Assembly (NCBI RefSeq): GCF_026344005.1
Contig: NZ_JAPKNH010000002.1
Span: forward strand, 929,261 to 993,260
DNA length: 64,000 bases
Direction of reading: 5' to 3'
Source of the DNA: Kaistia terrae
GTDB taxonomy: Bacteria; Pseudomonadota; Alphaproteobacteria; Rhizobiales; Kaistiaceae
Numbering within the stretch: position 1 is the first letter of the stretch; each line of letters starts with the position of its first letter. The position numbers were made by a program, and so were the translations under genes. Below the pieces are notes generated by a model, which had not been told where the DNA came from, ran no database searches, and saw nothing but the letters and a program-made list of their open reading frames with translations. Positions 1 to 7,998 of the stretch are shown here, piece by piece.

Positions 1-2
1 CC

Positions 3-185
3 GCCGAACCCCTCACCGTGACCGATCCAACCGGCGCCGGCGACAGTTTTGCCGGCGGCGTGCTGGCTGCCCTTGCCAAGGGCGAGACCGATCTGGCTGC
101 CGTCGTGCGCTCCGGCCATGCCGCCGCGCGCCGGCTGCTGCTGGCACGCCAGATTTCAGAAAACGAAAGTGCATTGAGAGAATGA
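3..185 (+). CDS. PfkB-family carbohydrate kinase, C-terminal end (cut by window edge)
   Basis: Only the last 60 codons are present and the 5' part lies outside the window. The frame that opens at base 3 contains DPTGAGDSFAGG, the PfkB/ribokinase signature whose Asp is the catalytic base and whose GAGD forms the anion hole for phosphoryl transfer from ATP. The substrate is probably a sugar or nucleoside but cannot be read from this fragment. The stop codon overlaps the start of the nucleoside phosphorylase gene (ATGA), so the two are translationally coupled and probably act in one catabolic pathway for nucleosides or pentoses (inference). Confidence 0.85.
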   Translation, partial: AEPLTVTDPTGAGDSFAGGVLAALAKGETDLAAVVRSGHAAARRLLLARQISENESALRE

Positions 186-964
186 CCAAGCAAGACGAAA
201 AGACCAACACCGCCTGGTACATCGGCGCGAAGCGCGATCAGGTCGGCAGCGGTGCCATTCTCGTCGGCGATCCCGCCCGCATCGGCCGCATCGCCGAGCA
301 TCTGAGCGATGTCGAGTTCCTGCCGGAAAATCGCGGCCTGCGCACCGTCACCGGCACGCGCAACGGCCAGCGCATCACCGTCAGCGCCTTCGGCATGGGC
401 GCGCCGATCGCGACGATCGTCCTGCACGAGCTGTTCGCACTCGGCGTCCGGAGCTTCCTGCGCATCGGCACCGCCATGGCCGTGCCGCCGGCGAAGCTCG
501 GCGATTTCGTGCTGGCCGACGGCGCCCTGCGGGCCGAGGGAACGTCCAACACCTATGCGCCGCTCGGTTTTCCGGCGATGGCCGATTTCGAGCTGAACAC
601 GGTTCTGCGCCAGCAGCTTGGCCGTTCCGGGCGCAAGTGGCACGCCGGCGTCTACGGCACCTATGACGGCTTCTACACCGAGATGTTCGGTCTGTCGGGC
701 CAGAGCCGGGCGATGATCGACACGCTGAAGCAGGACATCCAGCGCCTCGGCCTGATCGGCACGGACATGGAGACCTCGGCGCTGCTGGTGGCGGCCCGCG
801 TGCTCGGCGCCAGCGCCTCGACGCTCTGCATCGCCACCGTCGATGCCTTTAGCCAGGAGAAGATCGACGACGCGGCCATGGCCGTCGCCGAGCGCGAACT
901 GTTCGATGTCGCGCTGGATTCGATCGCTGAATTTGCAACGAAGAAGAATGAGGTGACGCTATGA
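182..964 (+). CDS. Nucleoside phosphorylase (uridine/purine phosphorylase family)
   Basis: The 260-residue protein belongs to the PNP/UDP phosphorylase superfamily, which splits nucleosides with phosphate into a free base and a sugar 1-phosphate in the cytoplasm. Near residue 30 it has the phosphate-binding GDPAR motif. The glycine-rich FGMGAP segment lies near residue 70, RIGTAM near residue 95, and GTDMETSALL near residue 195 supplies the Met-Glu ribose contact typical of uridine phosphorylase and hexameric PNPs. The length is normal for the family. It overlaps by 4 bp both the upstream kinase and the downstream SIS gene, so the four genes form one operon. Whether uridine, purine nucleosides or a modified nucleoside is the substrate cannot be decided from sequence. 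Confidence 0.88.
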   Translation: MTKQDEKTNTAWYIGAKRDQVGSGAILVGDPARIGRIAEHLSDVEFLPENRGLRTVTGTRNGQRITVSAFGMGAPIATIVLHELFALGVRSFLRIGTAMAVPPAKLGDFVLADGALRAEGTSNTYAPLGFPAMADFELNTVLRQQLGRSGRKWHAGVYGTYDGFYTEMFGLSGQSRAMIDTLKQDIQRLGLIGTDMETSALLVAARVLGASASTLCIATVDAFSQEKIDDAAMAVAERELFDVALDSIAEFATKKNEVTL

Positions 965-1728
965 CGTCGATGGTCGACCGCTATTTCAACAATCTGGCCG
1001 AGCGGCTTGAGAAGGTTCGCACCACGCAGGCCGCGGCCATCGACCAGGCAGCCGAGCTGTGCGCGGCGAGCATCGCCGCCGACAAGTTGGCCTTCACCTT
1101 CGGAACCGGCCATGGCGCGCTGCCGGCGCTGGAGAGCTTTCCGCGCACCGGCACCATCACCGGCTTCCGGCCGATCGTCGAAAGCACGATGATCTCGTTC
1201 CACCGCGTGCTCGGCGACATGGGCGCGCGGCAGTATCGCTTCATCCATGCGGCCGAAGGCTATGGCAAGGCGATCCTGAACTCGCACCAGCTCGACCCGC
1301 TCGACACGATGGTGCTGTTCTCGCATTCCGGCATCAACGCCGTGATCCTCGACATCGCGCTGGAGTGCAAGGAGCGCGGCTTGAAGGTCGTCGGCGTGAC
1401 GTCGCTGCCGCATTCGAGCGTCACGCCTTCGCGTCACTCCTCCGGCAAGCGCCTGTTCGAGGTCGCCGATGTCGTCATCGACACCGGCATTCCGAAGGCC
1501 GACGCGTCGCTGGCGATTGAAGGCCTCGAGCATCCGGTCGGCGCCAATTCGACCAGCGTCACCATAGCGATCGCCCATGCGATCGTCGCGACGACGGCCG
1601 AGAAGCTCGTCCAGCAGGGCATCCAGCCGTTCGTGATGGTCAATCCCAACACGACCAGCAAGGCGGAGGCCAACGCGCAAAACGACCGCAATTACGAGGA
1701 ATTGTGGCGCAGGCTGAAGTCGCGGTGA
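961..1728 (+). CDS. SIS-domain sugar isomerase-like protein (UPF0309 type)
   Basis: A 255-residue cytoplasmic protein with one sugar isomerase (SIS) fold. FGTGHG at about residues 47-52 and VLFSHSGIN at about 117-125 are the two phosphosugar-binding loops. A third region, GVTSLPHSS, follows a beta strand as in SIS proteins. The family binds phosphosugars and often acts as an isomerase or as a sensor; no specific reaction is proved for this subfamily. It overlaps the phosphorylase gene by 4 bp and lies 2 bp before the aldehyde dehydrogenase start. It may act on the sugar phosphate released by the phosphorylase and kinase (inference). Confidence 0.8.
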   Translation: MTSMVDRYFNNLAERLEKVRTTQAAAIDQAAELCAASIAADKLAFTFGTGHGALPALESFPRTGTITGFRPIVESTMISFHRVLGDMGARQYRFIHAAEGYGKAILNSHQLDPLDTMVLFSHSGINAVILDIALECKERGLKVVGVTSLPHSSVTPSRHSSGKRLFEVADVVIDTGIPKADASLAIEGLEHPVGANSTSVTIAIAHAIVATTAEKLVQQGIQPFVMVNPNTTSKAEANAQNDRNYEELWRRLKSR

Positions 1729-1730
1729 AC

Positions 1731-3185
1731 ATGATGGAGAGAGGACTTTTCATCGACGGCGCATGGCGTGACGCGGCCAAGGGCGAGCGGATTGAGATCC
1801 GCGATCCCGCCACCGGCGAGCTTGTCGGTTCCAGCGCACTGGCGTCGCGCGCCGATGTCGATCTGGCGGTTGCGGCCGCCGGTCGCGCCTTGCCGGCCTG
1901 GTCCGCCATGCATGCCGACCAGCGGGCAAAAATCCTGCACCGTGCGGCGGATCTGGTCGCCGAACGCATCGACGCCATCGCGGCGATGCTGACGCGCGAG
2001 CAGGGCAAGCCGGTTCCGGATTCGAAGAAGGAAATCGGCTTCGGCATAGAAGTCATCCATTACTATGCCGAAGAGGGACGCCGTATCGGTGGCTCGTTCC
2101 GGCCCTCGTCGCGTCCCGACATCAAGAGCATGGTGACGACAGCGCCGGTCGGCGTTGTCGGCGCGATCGTGCCGTGGAATTACCCGGTCGATCTCTATTG
2201 CTGGAAGATCGCGCCGGTGCTGGCGGCGGGCTGCACGCTCGTCGCCAAGCCGCCGCACGAGACGCCGCTGGCGATCGGCATGGTGGTGCAGTGCTTCGTC
2301 GACGCGGGCGTGCCGGAAGGCGTCGTCAACGACATTCCGGGTACCGGTCCGGAAGTGGGCGCAGCCCTCGCCGAGCATCCCGATATCCGGATGATCACCG
2401 CGACCGCCTCGGTGCCGGCAGGCCAGTCGATCATGCGCGCCTCCGCCGGCACGCTGAAGCGGCTGTCGCTGGAACTGGGCGGCCAGAGCCCGTTCGTGGT
2501 GCTGGACGATGCCGATCCGGTCGAGGCTGCTGCGGCAGCGGCGCGACGCTCCTTCTCCAATATGGGGCAGATCTGCATCGCGGTGAACCGCATCCTGGTC
2601 TCGAAGGGCATCCACAAGGACTTTGTCGAGGCGCTGGTCGCCGAGACGCGAAAAATCAAGCTCGGCAATGGCAGCCTGCCCGGCGTGCTCTATGGCCCGA
2701 TGCTGCATGAGGGCGTTCGCCAGCGTGTCACCACCCATGTCGAGGATGCCGTCGCCAAGGGCGGCAAGCTGCTCGTCGGCGGCCGGATTCCGGTCGGCGA
2801 CGAATACGCCAACGGCTTCTTCTACGAGCCGGCCATCGTCGACAATGCACCCGACAATGCGTTGGCGCTGACGGAAGAGACCTTCGGTCCGCTCGCGGCG
2901 ATCCGCCCTGTCGCGGACGACGCCGAGGCGCTCCGCGTCGCCAACGCGCTGCCCTACGGCCTCGCGGCTTACGTCTATTCGCGCGATCTGGAGCGGGCCT
3001 GGGCGCTCGCCGACAAGATCGAGGCGGGTGCGATCGGCGTCAACGTCAACGACACGACCGAACTTCAGGCGCCGTTCGGCGGCTGGAAGATGAGCGGCGT
3101 CGGTCGCGAGCTGGGTCCGGAAGGCCTGTTGGCATTCCGCGAGTCCAAGCACATCAAGATGCGCGTGCGCCCGCTGACGGCGTAA
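1731..3185 (+). CDS. NAD(P)-dependent aldehyde dehydrogenase
   Basis: A 484-residue member of the ALDH superfamily that oxidises an aldehyde to an acid. Visible catalytic parts are Asn150 in PWNYP, Lys173 in AKPPHE, Glu248 in LELGG and the nucleophile Cys282 in MGQIC. I chose ATG 1731, two bases after the SIS stop; a GTG at 1704 would overlap that gene and adds residues not expected in the family. The cofactor-loop motif, usually TGS-x3-G, reads TAS-x3-G here (Ala226), which is unusual. A strong hairpin follows the stop, so this is the last gene of the operon. The substrate may be an aldehyde derived from the sugar handled upstream (inference). Confidence 0.88.
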   Translation: MMERGLFIDGAWRDAAKGERIEIRDPATGELVGSSALASRADVDLAVAAAGRALPAWSAMHADQRAKILHRAADLVAERIDAIAAMLTREQGKPVPDSKKEIGFGIEVIHYYAEEGRRIGGSFRPSSRPDIKSMVTTAPVGVVGAIVPWNYPVDLYCWKIAPVLAAGCTLVAKPPHETPLAIGMVVQCFVDAGVPEGVVNDIPGTGPEVGAALAEHPDIRMITATASVPAGQSIMRASAGTLKRLSLELGGQSPFVVLDDADPVEAAAAAARRSFSNMGQICIAVNRILVSKGIHKDFVEALVAETRKIKLGNGSLPGVLYGPMLHEGVRQRVTTHVEDAVAKGGKLLVGGRIPVGDEYANGFFYEPAIVDNAPDNALALTEETFGPLAAIRPVADDAEALRVANALPYGLAAYVYSRDLERAWALADKIEAGAIGVNVNDTTELQAPFGGWKMSGVGRELGPEGLLAFRESKHIKMRVRPLTA

Positions 3186-3199
3186 GCGGCACTCTGCTT

Positions 3200-3230
3200 C
3201 CAGAAGGGCCGCAACCGTCGGCCCTTCTGG
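3200..3230 (+). terminator. Strong hairpin, probable terminator of the catabolic operon
   Basis: The arms CCAGAAGGGCCG and CGGCCCTTCTGG pair perfectly over 12 bp around a 7-base loop, 15 bases after the aldehyde dehydrogenase stop. No long T-run follows, which is common for terminators in GC-rich alphaproteobacteria. Confidence 0.75.
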
Positions 3231-3336
3231 AAAATTCTACATGTTTGATGGCTACCTGTCCTTTCTTCCCGGCCTTGCATGGTTCTTGCTTGCGCTTCAT
3301 GTCCATGCAGAGCGTGCGAGGACTGATGGGTCGCCG

Positions 3337-3927
3337 ATGAAGCCAAATGCTATCCGGGTTGTCGTGGTCGATGACAATGCGCTGCGGGCGGCCATCCTTG
3401 TCGATGGCCTGCGCGAAGCCGGCATTGACGGCGTCGAGGTGATCGAGACGAGCACACAACTCGTTCGCCGTCTCGCCGCGATCGATCCCGACGTCATCAT
3501 CATCGATCTGGAAAACCCCAGCCGCGACATGCTGGAGCAGATGTTCCAGGTCTCGCGCGTCGTCTCGCGCCCGGTCGCAATGTTCGTCGACCAGTCTGAT
3601 CAATCCATGATCCGCGCCGCCGTCGATGCCGGCGTCTCCGCCTATATCGTCGACGGGCTGAAGAAGGAGCGGGTGAAAGCCATCGTCGACATGGCCATCA
3701 GCCGCTTCGAGGCATTCGATCGGTTGCAGCGCGAGTTGCTCGAAGCGCGCAGCGAACTGGCCGACCGCAAGGTGATCGACCGCGCCAAGGGAATCCTGAT
3801 GCGCTCGCGCAACCTCTCCGAAGAGGAGGCCTATGCGCTGCTGCGGCAGGCGGCGATGAACGAGAAGCGCCGGATTGCCGACATCGCGCAAAGCCTCGTC
3901 ACCGCTGCCGGATTGCTCGGAAAATAG
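3337..3927 (+). CDS. nasT: NasT, ANTAR-domain antiterminator for nitrate/nitrite assimilation
   Basis: The 196-residue protein has an N-terminal receiver-like domain (about 1-120, with Asp12/Asp13, Asp57 and a KK pair near residue 110) and a C-terminal ANTAR domain (about 130-193) with the RAKGILM and ALLRQAAM helices. ANTAR proteins bind paired hairpins in nascent RNA and prevent termination. In the known NasT/NasS system NasS holds NasT inactive until nitrate or nitrite binds. I chose ATG 3337 because translation starts directly into the receiver strand; an upstream ATG at 3241 adds a hydrophobic stretch with no family counterpart. nasS follows at once and the likely target is the leader of the cysG-nirC-nirA operon. 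Confidence 0.88.
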   Translation: MKPNAIRVVVVDDNALRAAILVDGLREAGIDGVEVIETSTQLVRRLAAIDPDVIIIDLENPSRDMLEQMFQVSRVVSRPVAMFVDQSDQSMIRAAVDAGVSAYIVDGLKKERVKAIVDMAISRFEAFDRLQRELLEARSELADRKVIDRAKGILMRSRNLSEEEAYALLRQAAMNEKRRIADIAQSLVTAAGLLGK

Positions 3928-3962
3928 CCATGCTGAATTCCAGGAAAGGCGGAAACGACGCC

Positions 3963-5294
3963 ATGACCGCAAGCTCGATAACGCCAAACCCGCGAGATCA
4001 GCGGATCGCCAGAGCCGCCGTGATCCGGCCGGACCATAGCCGCGTCGTGCGCGTCGGCTTCATCCCGCTGCTCGATATCGCCGTTCTGGTCGCAGCGGAA
4101 GAGCAGGGATTTGCGGCCCGCGAAGGCATCAGCCTGCAGTTGATCAAGGACGTTTCCTGGGCCAACATCCGCGATCGTCTGGCCTTTCATCAGTTTGATG
4201 TCGCCCACATGCTGGCGCCGATGACGGTCGCCTCCTGTCTTGGTCTCGGCTCCAACCCGTCGCCCACGCTTGCGCCGTTTGTGCTTGGGCGCGGCGGCAA
4301 TGCCATCACGCTTTCCGTCGGGCTCTATCGCGACATGCAGGCGCTGGCCGGCCTCGGCGGCAGTGAGGATGCGCTGACCAATGCGCGCGCGCTGGCACAG
4401 GTGATCGCGGCGCGGCGCAAGGCCGGGCAACGGCCGCTGGTCTTCGCCATGACCTATCCGTTCTCGTCGCATAATTACGAGTTCCGTTATTTCATGGCGG
4501 CGGCCGGTATCGATCCCGACCGCGATGTGACGATGACGGTCGTGCCGCCGCCTTTGACGGCGGATGCGATGGCCGCTGGGGCTATCGACGGCTTTTGCGT
4601 CAATGCGCCGTGGAACATGATCGCGGTGGAACGCGGCGTCGGTCGTGTCGTCGCGGTCAAGGCCGATATCTGGCCGGCCGCGCCGGAAAAGGTGCTGGGC
4701 GTGCGGCCGGATTGGGCCGAGAGCCAGCCCGAAACGCTGTCGCGCCTGATCGTCGCGCTCGATGCCGCCGCGAAATGGTGCGACGTTCCGGAGAACCGTC
4801 CGACGCTGGCCGAGATGCTGGCGCAGCCCGCTTATGTCGGCGGTTCATCGGCCCTGATCGGCTCGCTGCTCACCGATCGCCTCCTTGTCGACCCGGATGG
4901 CACGCTTCGCGATATCCCGAACTACCTGACCTTCCACGGCGAGGCGGCGAATTTTCCCTGGGTCAGCGAGGCGCTCTGGCTCTACAGCCAGATGGCGCGC
5001 TGGGGCCAGGCGTCGCTGACGCCGGACGGAATCGACAGGGCAGCGTCGGCCTATCGGCCTGATCTCTATCGCCACGCGCTGGCGGGTTCCTCGACGCCGT
5101 TGCCGATCGCCGATCGCAAGGTCGAGGGAAGTGCTGTGCCCATCGAGATCGCGACGACGGCCGGGCCGATGGCGCTTCGCGCCGCGCCGTTTCTCGATGG
5201 ACGGGCTTTTGAGCCGGACCGGATTGTCGACTATGTCGCCGGCTTCCCGGTCGCCAATCCGACGGCGGGCAGCGGTAGTCACGATCCGCTCTGA
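3963..5294 (+). CDS. nasS: NasS, nitrate/nitrite-sensing CmpA/NrtA-like protein
   Basis: A protein of about 443 residues related to the ABC-type nitrate/bicarbonate binding proteins NrtA and CmpA (VRVGFIPLLDIAVLVAAEEQ at the start of the domain, then the LAPMTVASCLG and NAPWN segments). It has no signal peptide or lipobox, so it stays in the cytoplasm. This is the hallmark of NasS, the partner that sequesters NasT when nitrate and nitrite are absent. The start at 3963 is preceded by a GGCGGAAA Shine-Dalgarno-like stretch. An ATG at 3930, three bases after the nasT stop, is an alternative that adds 11 residues. Location directly behind nasT supports the assignment. Confidence 0.87.
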   Translation: MTASSITPNPRDQRIARAAVIRPDHSRVVRVGFIPLLDIAVLVAAEEQGFAAREGISLQLIKDVSWANIRDRLAFHQFDVAHMLAPMTVASCLGLGSNPSPTLAPFVLGRGGNAITLSVGLYRDMQALAGLGGSEDALTNARALAQVIAARRKAGQRPLVFAMTYPFSSHNYEFRYFMAAAGIDPDRDVTMTVVPPPLTADAMAAGAIDGFCVNAPWNMIAVERGVGRVVAVKADIWPAAPEKVLGVRPDWAESQPETLSRLIVALDAAAKWCDVPENRPTLAEMLAQPAYVGGSSALIGSLLTDRLLVDPDGTLRDIPNYLTFHGEAANFPWVSEALWLYSQMARWGQASLTPDGIDRAASAYRPDLYRHALAGSSTPLPIADRKVEGSAVPIEIATTAGPMALRAAPFLDGRAFEPDRIVDYVAGFPVANPTAGSGSHDPL

Positions 5295-5397
5295 AGCTTT
5301 TCGAGCGAAGTGGGTACCGGTTCGCGTGAAGAAAACGCGACCAAACAAGGAGCGAGAGAATTGCGCCGTTTCAGGGAAACGGTGGAATGCTCTAGCT
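5293..5397. repeat. Rhizobial-type intergenic repeat (REP-like palindromic element)
   Basis: The stretch beginning TTTTCGAGCGAAGTGGGTAC, passing through AAACAAGGAGCGAGAGAAT and ending in GGAATGCTCTAG matches my memory of a repeat found in many copies between genes in Mesorhizobium, Bradyrhizobium and relatives. In it are inverted arms such as CGCGTGAAGAAAACGCG and CCGTTTCAGGGAAACGG. It starts at the nasS stop codon. It may act as a transcription end or mRNA-stabilising hairpin, or simply be a non-autonomous mobile repeat. I saw no second copy in this window. The family assignment is from memory, not from a search. Confidence 0.65.
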
Positions 5398-5712
5398 GCC
5401 GAAAGCAGCATATCGCCGCCCTCAATTCCAGCGTTATGCTCAATAAATAGACTTGAGCAAAGATGAGGCAGAGGCTTACACTTATTCCAAGCTGAGTTCG
5501 GTTCCGAGCCGAATTCGCCGCCAGGGCGATCAACGATGATCCGCCATTGGCCTGCCTCTGACGAGGCTAACCCCGACAACGACGTCGCCGCATTCGAGTG
5601 CATGAACGCACGGCCGCGACGCATGCATCCGTTTTCCCGGCGACGATCCCGCTTCCCTCCGAATGCCTTCGGAACGGAAAGCGTGTCCATCCTCCCGATG
5701 ACAGGAGATCGC
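5398..5712 (+). promoter_or_regulatory. Leader region of the nitrite assimilation operon, candidate NasT target
   Basis: This 315-base stretch has no convincing gene and precedes cysG. NasT-type ANTAR proteins bind two hairpins whose six-base loops have A at position 1 and G at position 4. One candidate is GATC-AACGAT-GATC at 5528-5541, with exactly that loop but only four base pairs in the stem. Other hairpins are GCCTC-TGAC-GAGGC (5554-5567), GTGC-ATGAAC-GCAC near 5600 and TCCGAA-TGCC-TTCGGA near 5660; these lack the loop rule. Regulation by NasT is expected from gene context, but the exact RNA element is not certain. Confidence 0.4.
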
Positions 5713-7176
5713 ATGCCGCTTCGCCAGCCCCGTATTGCCGCGCCGCGTATCGCCCCGCTCGCCGTCCTGCCCGTCTTCCTGCGGCTGGAAGGCAAGTGCG
5801 TCCTGATTGTCGGCCACAGTGCCGCCGCGGCCTGGAAGGCCGAACTTCTCGCCGCCACCGGAGCGACCGCCTGCCTCGCTTGTGTAGGTGATGCGCCGTT
5901 GGCTCCCGAACTCGCGGCGCTGGTCGAGGCCGGTCGCATCAACGTTGTGGGCACCTACGGGCCCGGACAGTTGCGCGGTATGGCGATCGCCGTTTTTGAC
6001 GCTGAGACGGACGAGCAGGCGGCGCAGTTTCGCGACGAGGCAATCGCAGCCGGCGTGCCCCACAACGTCATCGACCGTCCCGACTTCTGCAGCTTTCAGT
6101 TCGGCGGCATTGTCAACCGCTCGCCGGTCGTGATCGGCATTTCAACCAGCGGCGCCGCGCCGATCCTCGGCCAGGCCGTGCGTCGTCGGATCGAATTCGC
6201 GCTGCCGCCTGCGCTCGCCGGGTGGGCGACGCTGGCGATGAAAATGCGCCGGGCGGTTCTGGATCGGCTGCAGCCGGGGGCCGAGCGACGCCGGTTCTGG
6301 GAGCGCTTTTCCGATCTGGCGCTTGGCCAGACCGCGCAAGCTGAAGCCGGCGATCTCGCCGAGCAACTCATCGACACAGCGCGCCATGGCGAGGTCGTCC
6401 AGACCGTCGGCCGCGTCACGCTGGTTGGCGCCGGACCGGGCGACCCGGATCTTCTGACGGTCAAGGCGGTTCGCGCTTTGCAAGCTGCCGACGTCATCCT
6501 ATTCGACGATCTGGTTTCCGATGGCGTTCTCGAACTCGCCCGCCGCGAGGCGCGACGGATGCTGGTTGGCAAGCGCGGCGGCCGTGCTTCCTGCTCGCAG
6601 GACGACATCAACGCCATGGCGCTCAAGCTGGCGCGTCAGGGCAAGAACGTCGTTCGCCTGAAGTCAGGCGATCCGATGGTGTTTGGTCGCGCCGGCGAAG
6701 AGATCGAGGCACTGCGGGCCGAGGGCATCGCGGTCGAGGTCATTCCCGGCATCACGGCGGCCTCGGCGCTGGCCTCCAGTCTTGGTGCGTCGCTGACCCA
6801 TCGCGACCACGCGCATTCGGTCCGCTTCGTCACCGGCCATGGCCGTGACGGCGAGATGCCGGATCTCGACTGGCGCGGTCTTGCCGATCCCGAGACGACG
6901 CTCGCCGTCTATATGGGCGGCCGTACGGCCCCCGAGTTTGCCCGCCGCCTTCTGGCGCAGGGCCGCGCCGACGCGACGCCCGTCGTGCTGGCGCAATCCG
7001 TCTCCCGACCCGAGCAATCCATCCGTCACGCGACACTCGGAAGCCTCGCGACCGAGCTTTCCAGCCGGTCCGATGGCCCGGTCCTGGTCGGCATCGGCGA
7101 GGCCTTCCAATTCGCCGCAACGGCGAAAGCAGCCCTGACCACCTCCCAAACTCCCACCCTTCTCTTTGGCACCTGA
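5713..7176 (+). CDS. cysG: Siroheme synthase CysG
   Basis: A 487-residue bifunctional enzyme that makes siroheme, the cofactor of nitrite and sulfite reductases. The N-terminal part (about 20-210) is the precorrin-2 dehydrogenase/ferrochelatase domain; its nucleotide loop reads VLIVGHSAAAAWKAELLAA, where most rhizobial homologues have VxxGGS. The C-terminal part (about 235-470) is uroporphyrinogen-III methyltransferase with VGAGPGDPDLLT, RLKSGDPMVFGR and the VIPGITAA segment. ATG 5713 is chosen because AGGAG lies just upstream; a longer open frame back to 5536 has no domain support. nirC and nirA follow, so this copy supplies siroheme for nitrite reduction. Confidence 0.93.
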   Translation: MPLRQPRIAAPRIAPLAVLPVFLRLEGKCVLIVGHSAAAAWKAELLAATGATACLACVGDAPLAPELAALVEAGRINVVGTYGPGQLRGMAIAVFDAETDEQAAQFRDEAIAAGVPHNVIDRPDFCSFQFGGIVNRSPVVIGISTSGAAPILGQAVRRRIEFALPPALAGWATLAMKMRRAVLDRLQPGAERRRFWERFSDLALGQTAQAEAGDLAEQLIDTARHGEVVQTVGRVTLVGAGPGDPDLLTVKAVRALQAADVILFDDLVSDGVLELARREARRMLVGKRGGRASCSQDDINAMALKLARQGKNVVRLKSGDPMVFGRAGEEIEALRAEGIAVEVIPGITAASALASSLGASLTHRDHAHSVRFVTGHGRDGEMPDLDWRGLADPETTLAVYMGGRTAPEFARRLLAQGRADATPVVLAQSVSRPEQSIRHATLGSLATELSSRSDGPVLVGIGEAFQFAATAKAALTTSQTPTLLFGT

Positions 7177-7187
7177 GGACAAGCAGC

Positions 7188-7988
7188 ATGTTTGACGAGA
7201 CCATCAGCAAACTCTCCGCCCTTGGCGCGTCCAAGGCCCGTCTGCTCGAAAACAACCCGGCCGGTTTCTTCATCGGCTCGGCTATGGCCGGCATCTATGT
7301 CGGCTTCGGTATCCTGTTGATCTTCAGCCTTGGCTCGCTGCTCGATCCCAGCATCCGGCCGCTTGTCATGGGCGCGTCGTTCGGACTGGCGCTGATCCTC
7401 GTCGTCTTCGCCGGCGCCGAGCTCTACACCGGCCACACCATGAACATGACGATCTCGACGCTGGAAGGTCAGACGACGCTCGGTCAGCTCGGCCGCGTCT
7501 GGCTGATGAGTTGGGTCGGCAATCTGGTCGGCGCGATGCTTTTGGCCGGACTGTTCGTCGTGGCCGGTGGCGGATCGATCCTTTCCTCACCGAGCGAGTT
7601 CATCTTCAAGGCGGCCGCCGCCAAGATGAACGCCGATCCGGTGCAACTGGTCGCGCGCGCCATCCTCTGCAACTGGCTTGTCTGCCTGGCGCTCTGGATG
7701 TCGGCCCGCACCACCAGCGATGCCGCCAAGATGATCGCCATCGCCTGGTGCCTCTTCGCCTTCATTGCCTCCGGCTACGAGCATTCCGTCGCCAACATGA
7801 CGGTGTTCGCGCTGGCCCTGTTCTCGAAGCATCCCGACACGATCACCTGGGCCGGCGCCGCGTGGAACCTGCTCTGGGTCACCATCGGCAACACCTTCGC
7901 CGGCGCCGTGCTGATGGCGGGCGCCTATTGGGTGGCGGCGGCACGACCTTCGTCCCGGCCGGTTGCCGGCATCGTCGCGGCTGAGTGA
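7188..7988 (+). CDS. nirC: NirC-like formate/nitrite transporter
   Basis: A 266-residue inner-membrane protein of the FNT family, with six predicted helices. Family marks include NNPAGFFIGSAMAGIYVGFG near the N terminus, ELYTGHTMNM in the pore-lining loop and GYEHSVANM in the second half. FNT proteins form pentameric channels that carry nitrite, formate or related anions. It starts 11 bp after cysG and is followed 10 bp later by nirA, so nitrite import for assimilation is the natural role. No nitrate reductase gene lies beside it in the window. Confidence 0.9.
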   Translation: MFDETISKLSALGASKARLLENNPAGFFIGSAMAGIYVGFGILLIFSLGSLLDPSIRPLVMGASFGLALILVVFAGAELYTGHTMNMTISTLEGQTTLGQLGRVWLMSWVGNLVGAMLLAGLFVVAGGGSILSSPSEFIFKAAAAKMNADPVQLVARAILCNWLVCLALWMSARTTSDAAKMIAIAWCLFAFIASGYEHSVANMTVFALALFSKHPDTITWAGAAWNLLWVTIGNTFAGAVLMAGAYWVAAARPSSRPVAGIVAAE

Positions 7989-7998
7989 GGAGGCGACC

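Noticed and set aside
1692..3152. 486-codon open frame on the minus strand
   Set aside because: It is antisense to the aldehyde dehydrogenase gene and has no recognisable domain or ribosome-binding site.
3270..3300. Sigma-54 promoter upstream of nasT
   Set aside because: TGG and TGC are present, but the spacing between GG and GC is one base too short for the -24/-12 rule.
5536..5712. Longer N terminus for CysG starting at 5536
   Set aside because: The extra 59 residues have no family match, and AGGAG stands just upstream of ATG 5713.
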